Assembly: GCA_964020975.1 (NCBI GenBank)
Contig: OZ026622.1
Coordinates: 52,793,562 to 52,857,561 of the forward strand
Source: Hermodice carunculata
Lineage: Eukaryota; Annelida; Polychaeta; Eunicida; Amphinomidae
DNA length: 64,000 bases
Direction: 5' to 3'
In this document: one piece after another, positions 15,801 through 29,900 of the stretch
Layout of the letters: every line of letters begins with the position of its first letter
How positions within the stretch are numbered: the first letter of the stretch is position 1
Translations under genes and position numbers: made by a program
The notes under the pieces: model-generated
What the model saw: only the letters and a program-made list of their open reading frames with translations
Databases searched by the model: none
Told to the model about the DNA's origin: nothing

Positions 15801-17716
15801 AATCATGATTTACTCGGACTCTGGATTAGTTGCCTTCTGCATGCCAGGATTTCTGAAAGATGAACACAGAAATAACAGTCTGTATATACACATACAATGT
15901 ACATTCTCCTTGCAATACAGGTAAATGTACAGGGGGACTTTTAACTAGTGATACTGCCAGGGGAATCAGCCAGATATCCACATCCATTACTGCTGTTGGT
16001 GCATGGACAGATGTCCTGCCATAGCACGCCTTGTATTGCACTGTGCTCTGTTTACACAGCAAGACCTCGTCTTTGTACAACTCCAACCACAGGCTCCATG
16101 CCCTGCAGCTGGTGCAACCTTTCATTGTTTTCAAAAGCTCACATGATGTACTCTTTTTCAGTGTTCATCTCTCCCATACAGGGCATCTTCTCCCCCCCCC
16201 CCCCCAAATAAAATGGCAACTTTCCAGTTCCATTAACATTATCATCAGAACACAAGAATTCATGAAAAAATAGCACATGATCTGCAAACAAATTGATTAT
16301 TTTATGTGATGTTCAATTATTCATCAGTTTTGTCTGCCTCAAATGACATGAAAGCGCTAATCACTTGAGTGAGTCCCAGATGGACCTTATAACATGAACT
16401 GGTTGACCAATGATTTTACCTCTTTTAGCAGGTATACGTTTTAGAAATCCATTTTAACATAGAAGTCCTCAAATCTTACATGAAATTTTAAAGGCAAAAA
16501 TTTCCCCAAAATAGTATCATTGGTGGACATTTGTTTCATGTTTGGACAAAGTGTGACTGTTTGTGTCAGTCTCCACTCTTCCTTTGTAGGTTGCATTGCT
16601 GTGTAGCTGGACAACAAATGGCACCTGAAGTAAAATGCAGAATAAAATGTTTAACATACATATCAAAAGTATGGATAAAGAGGGCATGTATTACTATATT
16701 TATGCAGTACACAGAGATTGTTTTATTTTGAAATCAAATACTTAGTGTACATTTGACAAAATTAACAATGAGACTGATTTTGTCAGATAAACTTGAAAGG
16801 AGACTGATTTGTCATACAGAATTGCAACCAGCCAGACATGTTCCCAAGTTCATCTTCTGCTTGTATTTTTCAAAATTCACTTCTTGATAACTGCATTTTT
16901 AATACTGAAATGGAAATTGGTGAACCATCAGGCACTTGAAGGCAACCAAATGTTTGTTGGCTTGATCACAAATACATCATACCATGGATCACACCTGACT
17001 GTAAGATACAGTAAAAATAACCTGAGAAATGTAAATATGCATAATTATCAATGAAATTTCCACTTTTTATCATATTAATGTATATCAGCAACAGTGTTGA
17101 AAAAGGAGATGGGGACTTAGAATTTTGATACATTAGACTAGCTGCCCTCGCAAAGGACCACATAAAACCTCACAGTACATTGCAAGCTAGAATACATGAA
17201 ATCTACAATGACAAGAAATTTGCATCTTCTGGTCATGGGTGTATCTGAAGGAGGTGAAAAAGAAATTCCATACTCAGATATTATGGATGTTTCTGATGTT
17301 GTAGACATGAATCCCCAAGAGATGGCTGCATGGCAAACATATCACAGTTTTTATAATAATTAGCAATTGAAGCGTAAACTTTGTATTGATAACTAGCACA
17401 TCCATCAATATACACGTACAAGACCTTCCTCTCTGGGATATCTATATGTACACGTCCAGTATCAATACTTTGGTGGGTTTGGCAAAATGGACTTGCATCA
17501 TATGATCAAACAGTTACAGCAGTTTCATAAAAATGAAAGTCTTTTTAGCATAAAAAACAAGTGATGTTTATAAAGTATCACATTCCTGACAGTTATGATA
17601 ACATGCATCAGACAAAACATAAATAAATACATGGAGATCACACATATACATATCATTGAGAACCAATAGGAACTCTTCATGTGAGAATAATACTGCAGTA
17701 AATAGTTTCTGTACAT
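15801..17716. other. no gene recognised; the right part is 3' UTR/flank of the minus-strand gene
   Basis: No clear exons. A 17,198-17,365 plus-strand frame (MTRNLHLLVMGVSEGGEKEI..) is short and has no support. The bases just left of 17,717 should be the 3' UTR of the CFAP92-like gene. I could not identify its poly(A) signal. Confidence 0.35.
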
Positions 17717-17963
17717 TTAATTGGCCACAGCCTCCACTTGTTTTGGCTCCTCCTTGGTAAAGGAGCCAAAGCCACTGTCCGCACTCATTTGTTTCTGTTT
17801 GAACTCGTTCAGGTCTGGCAGGATATAGGACCTACGTAAAGCCCTCAGATGGTGGAAATCTTCTATCTCTGGTGGCAGACGGAACAAGTGGTTGTCATAT
17901 TCTTCATCAGCTAAGGGGATAATAGTTCGCTTGTGTAGATTACTGCGCTCTTTGTGGTACACA
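17717..17963 (-). CDS. CFAP92: CFAP92-like exon 16 (last)
   Basis: Acceptor TATCTTTCAG|TGTGTACC; stop TAA at 17,717-17,719. Encodes residues 933-1014: YHKERSNLHKRTIIPLADEE, LPPEIEDFHHLRALRRSYIL and a C-terminus ending EPKQVEAVAN. Confidence 0.8.
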
Positions 17964-20900
17964 CTGAAAGATACAAATACATTTTGTTTATATCCTCATT
18001 ACAATCTCAGAGCTGATGCCACAGGAGGACACAGTGGCATCCCTACTCAGTCAAAGTACAAGTATATGTATTAACTAAGGAGGATCCCTGGTAGTCAATC
18101 TAAGTACATGTATATGTATGCATTAAGTATGCAGGATCCATAGTACTCACTCTAAGTACATGTAAATGTATTAAGAAACCAGGATCCCTAGTACTCAGTC
18201 TAAGTACATGTACATGTATTAAGAAAGCAGGATCCCTGTATGGTACTAAGCCTAGGTACGTGTATACATATAAATATTCAGGATCGCTGGTATTCAGTCT
18301 AAGTACATGTACATGTATTAACTAAGCAGGATCCATGGTACTCAGTCTAAATACGTGTAAATGTATTAAGTATGCAGGATCCATGGTACTCAGTCTAAGT
18401 ACATGTACATGTATTAGGTATGCAGGATCCCTGGTACTCAATCTAAGTACATATACATGTCTCAAGCATGCAGAATCCCTGGTGCTCAGTCTAAATACAC
18501 AAAATGTATTAAGTATGCAGGATCCATGGTACTCAGTCTAAGGACATGTATATGTACATGTATCAAGTATGCAGGATCCCTGGTACTCAGTTTAAGTACA
18601 TGTATTAACTAAGCACGATCCCTGGTAGTCAGTCTAAGTACATGTATATATATATTAGGTATGCAGGATCCTTGGTACTCAGTCTAAGTACATGTAAATG
18701 TATTAAGTATGCAGGATCCCTAGTACTCATTCTAAGTACCTGTAAAAGTATTAACTAAGCAGGATCCCTGGTACTCAGTCAAAGTACATGCATATATATT
18801 AAGAATATAGGATCCCTGGTACTCAGTCTAAGTACATGTACATGTATTAAGTATGCAGGATCCATGGTACTCAGTATAAGTGCATGTACATGTATTAAGT
18901 ATGCAGGATTCTTGAATCAATGCATGCAAACCTTTGTATCAACAGTAAATTTACATCAAAACAAATTAGCCTATGGGTCATTTTTTTCAACAATTTAATA
19001 CTATGATGTACTACTTGTATGTACCATCTAGCTTCTGGCCTTGTGTTGTTGCTTCTGCATCTCAATTGTATGACATGTAACTTGGCAGTTCTGAGCTGCC
19101 TGAGAAGACAACCTGGCACTTACATGTACATGTAACTCTTGTGACTAATACACATCTGCCCATGTGGTGAAAATTTTATTATTGATGGCACATACTTAAC
19201 AAAAATAACTTAATTGAGAAACTGTCATAATCACTCAAATTTACTTGATGTTGGACAGTGCCCAGTAAGTTCTCTGTTTAAATTTCTTATATCTTACTCA
19301 ACTCTCAATTAATTCCGTACATTTTACATGACGACTCATGTCTGACAATCTGCTAAGTTTCAAATTATACAGGCACACATGCTAAATGAATGTATATGTG
19401 CGAGCATTTGGTAAACATCAGAACCACATATGGATGTACACTGTAGGTGCAAATGAATTGGTTTATATATACATGTACACACACATACATACATACATAT
19501 ATAGGTACCTGTAAACAAACCTTCACATTAACATGGCCAGAACACATGTGTAGTCAACAATATAAGTGACTAGAATGGCAACAAATATACAACTAAAACT
19601 GTGTGACACAACACTCAACTACAGCATGACCCAACACAATCTGATCACATTTGAAGAATGTCAAACATGCAACTTATAATTATTAAGTTCCCCAACATCA
19701 CTGCATTTTATTTGAAATCCACACAACAGCACAATCACATTTCCTTTTTCTTAGCATTTTTTTGGTTCATGAAGACTGAGCTGCTGAATGAATTCACTGA
19801 AGTCACCAGACTTTCCATGCAGATCTCTTGATACAATGATGCACCCTGAATTTCTGACACAGCTTATGACCAACTATAGTAACAGTAAACACCCACACAG
19901 AACAAATCCAAACACAAGTATGTTTACACAAACTGTCTAAGGTAAGGGTGGATAGGACAGAGTCAAACAAGCACACTTTGTACTGACCTTATAAACTGTC
20001 TAAGGTAAGGGTGGAAAGGACAGAGCCAAACAAGCACACTTTGTACTGACCTTATAAACTGTCTAAGGTAAGGGTGGATAGGACAGAGTCAAACAAGCAC
20101 ACTTTGTACTGACCTTATAAACTGTCTACGGTAAGGGTGGAAAGGACAGAGCCAAACAAGCACACTTTGTACTGACCTTATAAACTGTCTAAGGTAAGGG
20201 TGGAAAGGACAGAGCCAAACAAGCACACTTTGTACTGACCTTATAAACTGTCTAAGGTAAGGGTGGAAAGGACAGAGCCAAACAAGCACACTTTGTACTG
20301 ACCTTATAAACTGTCTAAGGTAAGGGTGGATAGGACAGAGTCAAACAAGCACACTTTGTACTGACCTTATAAACTGTCTACGGTAAGGGCGGATAAGACA
20401 GAGCCAAACAAGCACACTTTGTACTGATCTTATAAACTGTCTAAGGTAAGGGTGGATAGGACAGAGTCAAACAAGCACACTTTGTACTGACCTTATAAAC
20501 TGTCTACGGTAAGGGCGGATAAGACAGAGCCAAACAAGCACACTTTGTACTGATCTTATAAACTGTCTAAGGTAAGGGTGGGTAGGACAGAACCAAACAA
20601 GCACACTTAACAAGCACACTTTGTACTGTAAGGTCAGCATGCATGCAACACGACAACAGTCAGCATACACCCAGGGCATCTCCAATGTGTGTGAACACCC
20701 TCCCAGTAAAAAAGTTGACAACAATTCATGACAATTGTATTCCTTCTTTTATATTCACAAAACTGCACTTTCACAGCATATTCTCTATTAAAGACTGTAG
20801 CTCTAAGCTTCAAGTCTCCACAGGCCATGTCAAAGTTAAAACCAATCAGCATCTGTAGGTTGCCAAAACCTAAGAAGCCAATTTACAATGTGACTATTTG

Positions 20901-23900
20901 AAAGTATCTCTGCTGATGCACGTTTTGGTTTAAGGAAGAATTGGGCTTTCTGTCCATGATATGTAATGTTATTTACCACATATTTGCAGATTTGTAAGCT
21001 TGCCTGAGATAGCTGGTCATGGATGAGTTGGTGAACAGTGGTTTTCAGCTCTGCAAGCTATTTGACCATCCCTCTACCTTCCTTTGACAATCAGTCAACA
21101 CAAGTGCCCCTTTGGGGCCAAAATACTGGAAAGGGGAGTACAGTGTTTGAACAGCCTGGCAAGACAGTGGAGTACAGGATAACCAGCCAACATTCCTGGC
21201 ATGGTCCTGCTCAGTCTCAGGTTGGATTGAATACAAACCTCCTGTCTTTTTCTTTCATTTTTTTTCTGTGCAAATGACATTTACATTTTGTTGGATGTGG
21301 TCCAATCACTTGAATTATATATGTGAATTGTGATGGAGATAACAATGGCTGTGTGTGGAAAAAAGAATGGAATATAACAAAGTTTGCATACAATGTGACC
21401 AGCAGTACTAGTGGATGAAGACAAAAAGTGAGACAGTGTTATAAGTCATGTCTTTAATAGGAGCGCTTGTATTTCACGAGAATCATGTAGGACAGTGTTT
21501 AGTCATATCATTTACAGAGCCAGTACACATATTTCCAAGATTCATATCATTTGAAACAACCAGCAGGTTTCCTCACTGCTTAATGCAATATGCCCTAAAA
21601 ATGAATATGACAGAGAGCCTCCACCCAGACAGGGGACTGTGAAATGGTGTACATGCACACACTGGTTTCATTGCCCAAGGAGTACCTGTTTTCACTTATC
21701 GGGGGAAGTGGCTTCCATTTGCCTGACAACTCAAACTTGACGCCTTTTTTCTGTCTTTTTCCTGGAAGACTGCACAAAATATGATGCCACATCAGTAACC
21801 CTGGCCTGTAAGTTGCCCGCTGTCTTATGGGAATCACATGCAAACACTCGATGCTTCAAAGAGTGTGTTCTCTCCATTTTGGCCAAGTAAACTACAGTGC
21901 TCCCTGTTTATAGCCCAGTGGTAGGATCCACTTAGCAGACGTTATTAGCAAAACTGCCTCATAACAGAGCTATACCAAATGTACATTAGGGAGAAAGCCC
22001 TCCAGGGGTAGCCAGGGGACTATAGTGTTATATCAGCATGTGCCCAAGGTACCCCTTGGGCAATGAGGGCATTATAAAGAGGGAGCACTGTACTAGAATT
22101 CACAAAGAGACACCAGATATTTGCAGTAATATCAGTATTAGTAAGTGCACTTAACTTTTGACCACCATTTGCCTAGACATCTGTGTCTGGGCAGAATGCC
22201 CATGAAATTGAGTTGAGTTCACTCACTTGATTCCTGAAAACATGACAGTCCCGTGGCACCATCTCTCGGTTCCCGTGGAACTGGTGGTGACTCCCGGTGA
22301 GCATGCTCTCCGTCTCATCCTTCCTGTTTTGGAGATCAGTCAGTTGACATCAGCTATAGGAGGAAGCGGAGTTAGTCAGGTGAGCTTCTCTGGCGGTTGA
22401 AACATACATGTAACTGTACTTACTAATACTGATATTACTCCAAATATCTCGTATTAGTTAAGTAACGTTACCTCTCTACCACCATTTGCTGATATACAAG
22501 CATATTGGTGGAAGGTGTAACGTTGCTGGCACACTGACCTCATTTGACCAGCAGGACCAGCAGCCAAGCAGAGTTGGTCAGCGCATTGGAACAAGCCTGG
22601 TCGAACAGGCCTGGTCAGCCGAGCGGGCCTAAAAGTCAACCTGTGCCTGGCAGACCACCTCTGCCATCTCTCCTCTGAACAGAGTTCCTGAAAAGAGCAG
22701 CCCCGTATGGGATCATCTGTACAGAGGGTCAAGCATCTCCTGACCCTGGAGGTAGGCATCCCTGCACAACTAAGAATGATTCGCCTCTAGTGTGCAAGTG
22801 GTCTGCACCTGGTGATCAACACCTTGCTTGTCACTCAACAGAGAGTGGCAGCATACCTAGCTCAAACACAGGTACATATGTGATTGCCAATTGCTCACTC
22901 TGGGGCAAAGCCACCTGAGGTGCAGAAGGGACTGCCATAGCTGCTGTTGGGGGAACAGAAGGTTCAGCTTGGACCACTGTAGGTGCTGACACTGCCGGAG
23001 CCAGAGACCCACTGATGGCAGAAGGTGCCCCTACAGGTCTGGGTGTCGTCCTCCTACTGCCCCTTTGCCTTTGCTAACAATCCAAGCTCTTGAACCTGGA
23101 AGCTCGAGAAGTATGCTTAGGCACTGGTGGTTTGCCAGGCACTCTGGACTTATCAATCCGAGTGCTCATACTGGCCGAGGTGCGGGCTTTCCGTACTTCT
23201 CAGACTTATGATCTGAGCCCTTGGACTGGCCGAGGTTCCAAAATACCCAGATGGGAACCCACAGGTTTCCAATCTAGATGCACTGGTTAGCCCGATCACT
23301 GGTCCCAGCGCTCGGACCTGCAGGACTGACATCTCCACAACTGTAATCTATGCTTGGCTGACTTTTTTGAAGCAAAGTCAAAAGAAGAAACAGCCTGCTG
23401 AGAGGGGGCAAGCAATGCATGGAGCATCTCAGCCTGCATCTTCATGCTCTGTGACATAGACTCCAAAGCAAGGGTGAGCTTTGGCTCAGTGCCAAGAGCA
23501 GAAGTGGGTGCCATTTGGGGTAAAGACGGGTGCCCTTGATCCTCATGAGGCGATCTGTTGCTTCCCAACTTTCCACTCAGACATCTCTTTGCCTTACTCT
23601 CCCGTGGGGTTTCAGGGATTGAAATGTCTGTCACATGGGACTGCGGATGAACCGAAATAAGTCTACACTCTTTCCCATCAGCCACATGAGACTGCAGATG
23701 AACCAAAGTAAGTCTAAGCTTGTTCTCATGGGGGGTCTGTGGTGAAGACTCAACGGAGTCAGTCATCTAAGCCTGGCGTATAGCAGTGAATATGAATGAA
23801 AGTTCACAGTTCCACAGAAACCGAGAGATGGCGCCACGGGACCGTCCAGTTTTCAGGAATTAAGTGAGTGAACTCAACTCAATTTCATGGGCTTTCAGCC

Positions 23901-26900
23901 CAGATACAGAGGTCTAGGCAAATGGTAGTCAACAGGTAAGGTTACATAACTAATGCCGATTGTTGGATCCTCTTTCTGCCTTTGTCCTCAGAAGCTTCAA
24001 TTCATCATTGCCTCTCAAAACAGATTAACATGAGCCATTTACATGTATCTACACAATTTTAGCAAAAGCTCTCTCCCAGAAAAACATTGGGGAGAAAATT
24101 GCACCAAAAGAAATGAGTTACTGTGAATCCAAGATCAACCAATTTTATCTTGCAATCTTGTTACCAAAAATATTAGAATTTGTGCAGTAAACACATTAAT
24201 TAATGATAAATATAATGCAATGTAAAGATCTGTGAGCATGGTGATAAGACACGCTCAGAACTACAAATTAACACAGTGGAACCCTGTATTTAGACCACCT
24301 CAGTAATGAAATCACTGCATGAATAAGACCAGATATGTGATAGCCCGGCATTTTCTTTACAATGTGAATTATGTACCAACAGTTCCAGAACTAAGACTGC
24401 CTTTAGGTGCAATCATGTGGTGCTCTTAATACTTGAGTTTCACTGTTCATTGACCACTGGTAACCTCAGTAATCTAATGATGCATTATCTTAACCACTGA
24501 CAACTTTTGTAAATTGGTGACACATATCTTAACTGCCAAGTTTAGTTATCTTTTGATATGTTATCTCTATTGCCAAGTTTAGGTATCTGGTGACACATTA
24601 TCTGTACTACCAAGTTAAGTAATCTGGTGATATGTTATCTTCACTGCCAAGTTTAGTTATCTGGTGACATGTTATCTTCACTGCCAAGTTTAGTTATCTG
24701 GTGACATGTTATCTTTACTGCCAAGTTTAGTAATCTGGTAACATGTTATTTTGATTACTATCAACTTTGGTTGCATGGGAACACAGTATTTTGACAGCTG
24801 GTACATTTAGTAATATGGTGACAGGTGAAGTGAGTTACTGGCAACTTCAGGATCCTGGTACAAGTGCCAGTGATAGCTGCTATGAAGACCACCTCTCATG
24901 AGACAGCATGTGCCTTTATAAGGCAATATACAACTGGGCAAAGTGACTTTATTTCTAGATCAAATATCACAGAACATATGTACTCCTGACATGATACACC
25001 TATAATCACAGGTGTTTTTGGTTACAATGTGTTTCTGAAATTTTGGATGTACATGTATTTCGAAAAAATATAAAATTTATACAAAAATGTATGAGCTATA
25101 AGAGCCTTTATTATATGCATTTAAAACAGAACTGATAATTTCTTCAAAAATACTTGATATTTTTTGCTATCAAGGGAGGATATTGATTCCTATTTGACCA
25201 AATTAATGAATCAGCTTTCACGACATATCCATTGGAAACATCCATTTTGGCATGACATATATTTTCTATAATCAAGAGCCAAAGGACAACATGGTCCACT
25301 TACTACCATGTAAACATTAAGGTGGCAAAGGTCAAGCTCAATGCATATCATATTGCACTAAGTCAGCCTCCTATCCTTATTTCTTCCCTTATAAAGACAG
25401 GAGACTGACTTAGACAGCACAATTTGATATGCATGGAGGTTGACCTTTGTCATCTTAAAAAACATTTAGTTAATTTCTTCAGGTCATACTGGGGCCAGAA
25501 CTTGCAAAGTTAACACATGTAGTTGACAATATGTCTACTTAAATATTCCAAAATCTCAAAATGAACAAAAGTATCTAAAACTGGTTGGACATTATACCTT
25601 ATGGCTGCTCTTAAGAATGTGGTAAACTTTATGACCCTTATGTATAAATGTTTAATTTCTGTCTGTGGTTATCACCTCATACCCTAAAAAGAAAATGTTT
25701 TGTGAATAAAAACATAATATCAAGTTTGATTCTGGCACTGAATATAAAATTTTAGTGTCGCTATTGACGTACATTGTAATTGAATTTAAATGAAAATTCT
25801 TAAATTTTGCATAAAATTTCAAATAACATTTGACCAAAAAATTCAGATTTAGTTTAAAGTGTTAAATGAAAGAGCACATAATGCTCTCCAACTAAAAGCC
25901 TTATCCAAAATTTAAAATGCAGTTTTCCTGCTGGAAGTGTACTGCTTCATATCCCATAAGGAAATAATGTTTCCCATTTTTGGTGTTTGTGCTATTTTTT
26001 TTTTTTTTTTTTTTTGGTAATACATGTAATTTTTAAGTTTTTTAATTAAACAATTAAGATTCAATTTCTTAACACCTACAGAGATTTCACTATTTTTGAT
26101 AGCTTAATCCAAATGCATACTTTCAGATAATATATAGTTTATATGATCTCATGTAAGAAGTCTCGTGTATATGAGGACACGTTTGGAGCATAGTCAGGTA
26201 GTCTGTGTAAAGTGCGGTAAAAGTGTACCGCGCACTTACTTAAAAGTGACTAAATTACAAGTTTTTGTTAATTTACCTGCACTTGAGGACCACAAGCTAT
26301 AGAAGACTAATTTATGCTTGTGGTTGCAGTGGTTTTAGCTAGCAGGTGCCAATTAATGAATGGCAAAAAGTCAAGCGTCCAGAAACAAATCCATTTTTTC
26401 AATACCAAAAGCTGTTGGTTATAATGTACATGTGTCATGTGTATGCTTTCAGGTTTGTTCCATTCATTGCCTCTCATTGACACACATACAGCAATTTGGC
26501 TGAGTTTTTTGTTTTAGCATGTTACACTTTGTCACAACTGGCACATATACTCACTTGAAATCATGTCCCCTGGTTTCAGCAAACAGTTTATGTTGATAGT
26601 CATGCACTGGGATCTTGTTCCGTTCCAGTAACCAGCTGTGTTCTCTGTACGGTCCAGGACCAAAGCCCTTCACCTTCTCCAGCCCCTCCCCAGGGACAGC
26701 AGGGGGGGTTGGTAGCCCCGATATTCGAGCATGGGTATCAACACTGGGGTTCAAAACCACATTGAGGGGGGGTATGTCCTGTAGGGTGTAGCCCGGCCTG
26801 CTTAGTGTATACTTCTGTGGTGTGTCCTTCAGTAAGCTGTGCAGTCTGTCTAACTGATTGCTCGACTTGAAACCCTTTTCTAACAGTTCTGTTTCTGTGG

Positions 26901-29900
26901 CACAGCGGTGGAAGTACATACGAATGTCATCCACGTTTATCTTGGATCGCCACTGCTCCTGCCACAGGTGTTGAGCTGTATGTTTTTCCTGTTGGAGCTT
27001 GCGACCAGCTTCGTGGATTGTGATAGGTTCAGATCCAAACAGCGTTGGTGGCTTTCTCCACAAGTTCATGTCCTCTCCACGCATTGACCACGTATACCCT
27101 TCACGCCCCAGGGTGGGGTCAAGTTTATTCTGATGGAGCACATTTTCAACCCATGGCTGAAACAAAAGATAAAACAGAATACATAATATTGAACACTGAC
27201 ATGGAGTGGGTCATACCCAACACTCTAACAGGGAGTGGGTCATATCCAACCCTCTGACAGGGAGTGGGTCATATCCAACCCTCTGACAGGGAGTGGGTCA
27301 TATCCAACCCTCTGACAGGGAGTGGGTCATATCCAACACTCTGACAGGGAGTGGGTCATATCCAGCACTCTGACAGGGAGTGGGTCATATCTAGCACTCT
27401 GACAGGGAGTGGGTCATATCTAGCACTCTGACAGGGAGTGGGTCATATCTAGCACTCTGACAGGGAGTGGGTCATATCTAGCACTCTGACAGGGAGTGGG
27501 TCATATCTAGCACTCTGACAGGGAGTGGGTCATATCTAGCACTCTGACAGGGAGTGGGTCATATCTAGCACTCTGACAGGGAGTGGGTCATATCCAGCTC
27601 TCTGACAGGGAGTGGGTCATATCCAACCCTCTAACAGGGCGTGGGTCATATCCAACACTCTCTTGTGCTTAACTCATACATTGGACATTTACAATGTTCA
27701 ATAATGTCCTTTAGACAAAAAACTAACAGACATTGTACCCTCCTCTTTATTACAAATAAGAACACAACATGTAGTGTTGGGATGACCTGCCACAGTTTGC
27801 AAAGGGTTTTTGAGCTGAGGGTCATTTTTTGGTCTCTAAGACTAACACAGCAGTACAATGGAAAATCAAATTGGCTGGACTGATATATTGTGTAATGTAC
27901 AAAAGTAGACCTTCAAATACCTCGTATCCTTATCCACCTGGGCATCTCTTACTTTACCTCCCAGTAAGGTTTAATTTTTTTTTTTTTTTTTTTTGAGTGA
28001 AAAGCAGGATGTAATAAAAAGACCACACTATAGTGCCTGGCCGCTAAGAAACCCCTGAAAATAAGTAGTTTTCAGTGAAAATTTTGCTGGCACAGTTTGA
28101 TGAGTTTTACCTCCAACGGGCTCATCAGGAAGTGATTAGACCTTTGCGAGCTCATTCTGAGTTACGTGCAAATGGCTATGACTGTTCTTTATATACCCAA
28201 GCATAACATGCCCATAGTAACATGAATTACACCATGGACTGGCGCGGAGAAGGATGCTCTCTGCACACAGTGACAAGTAGGATGTAGTTTTATACACAGG
28301 TTTAGCTGGTCCATGATAAACTGCATCTGACAAATATTTCATAAAGCTGCCATATATCTTTCTTGCTACTTATGCAACCTGCTAATCAGGTTTTCAAAAT
28401 TCATGCTTGTAAATAAAAAATCAAAGGGACATTGTTTTACATAGAATTCCAGTCTATCATAAGGTGCTGTCCCTGATGATTAAAAATAAATAGGTGATGT
28501 TGTCATATACTGATATATTGCTGTAATGTCGTCCCCAGGGTACCACTATTCTGCTATACAAATAAATAGTTTTCTGACGCAAAGCAAAAATTGTATATAA
28601 TCAGAGGAAACTACATTATAGTTTTGAATAGGAGTCTTTTCCATCATAAGACACATCTCTGATAAACTATGGTGAAACTGTGGTCAACCCTCCAGGAGAC
28701 ATTGCAGTCATGTCTTCCCCGGGGGGCTCCACGCTCCATGCTCCTGAATCATAAAAATTCAATTTCAAAGGATTGTCTATGTTGAAGATTGTGACCTTGA
28801 AAACGAAGCTAAGGTCAGCAGTGAGCAAACTTATACAAGGTCCTTACAAAATGCTTCCATCGTGAAGGTTTTCTCATTGCATCTTGATTTGCTGAGAACT
28901 GATTGCATTTACAATGTCGACAGACATAATGTAAGTAACCCTTAAAGCTTTGATTTAAGACTGAGTCAACAGCTTTCCTCCGGGCACTTTTCACGCAATT
29001 TGGTTTTATTATTTTTACACCAGGCCTGATGCAAATATGATGAAGATAATACAAGACCATGAAGACATTGTTGGGACGTATTCCTGTCAACACTGACACA
29101 GATACCAGTATAGTAGTTTGCAATTCATCGCAACATTTGAGTCCCTTGGTGCATTGCCAAGCCAGTAATTGCTCCTGATAAATCGTGTCTATGTGACCTC
29201 CCTCGGTTAAATACCTAGCCAGGAATGGTACCGACAGATCTCGTCTAATTGTAACCAATAATATCTCATCTAATTGAGCCCAATAAATATCTCATCTAAT
29301 TGTACCTGACAGATTTTGTCCAATTGTACCTGATATATCTCGTCTAATCACACTTGATAGATCTTGTCTAATTGTACCTGATAGATCTCGTCTATGCGAG
29401 CTTGATCTGGTTTCTTGGGGTGTATATTACTCTCTCGCATGGTCTTTTTGCCGGGGAATGTCCAGCCATTGGGAGTTCTCCAGGCTGCCTTGGATGCCGC
29501 GTCCTCACTCTTCTTGATAGCGTCCACATTGACTGGCACCACTGTCATTGAGTGTTGGTATTCAGGGCAGTAGGTGAATCGATGGTCTGGGTGCTGCACC
29601 AAAGTACACATCAAAATTTAGTTGTAGGAACAGCCACCACAAATAGTACTGTACGATGTATGTAACCAAAATATCTGAACGTTTTCAACTCATTAAATTA
29701 TTTATAAATTAAAATACATAACGTTTTTCTGTTACTTTTTCAATAAAGAGCTGTGAGTTCAAGACTAAATGATGATTTTTAATGATGTTTCACTGTAACA
29801 TTGTATGCATGTTTACATGTTGCTATTATGTGTCCAGACCTCAAGTTTCCCCCATTTGGTGAGAGTCTCCCACTTTTTCATCTTGCCTTTTAGACATTTG

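Noticed and set aside
17198-17365. 52-codon plus-strand ORF with an acidic C-terminus
   Set aside because: Too short, no domain, no splice sites or repeats supporting it.
28098-28135. Hammerhead-like TGATGAG motif
   Set aside because: There is no GAAA element or cleavage triplet at the right distance; it is a simple short palindrome.
28815-29258. 147-codon minus-strand ORF as an additional exon of the CFAP92-like gene
   Set aside because: Exons 14 and 15 join in phase without it, it lacks an acceptor, and its start is inside the donor-derived array.
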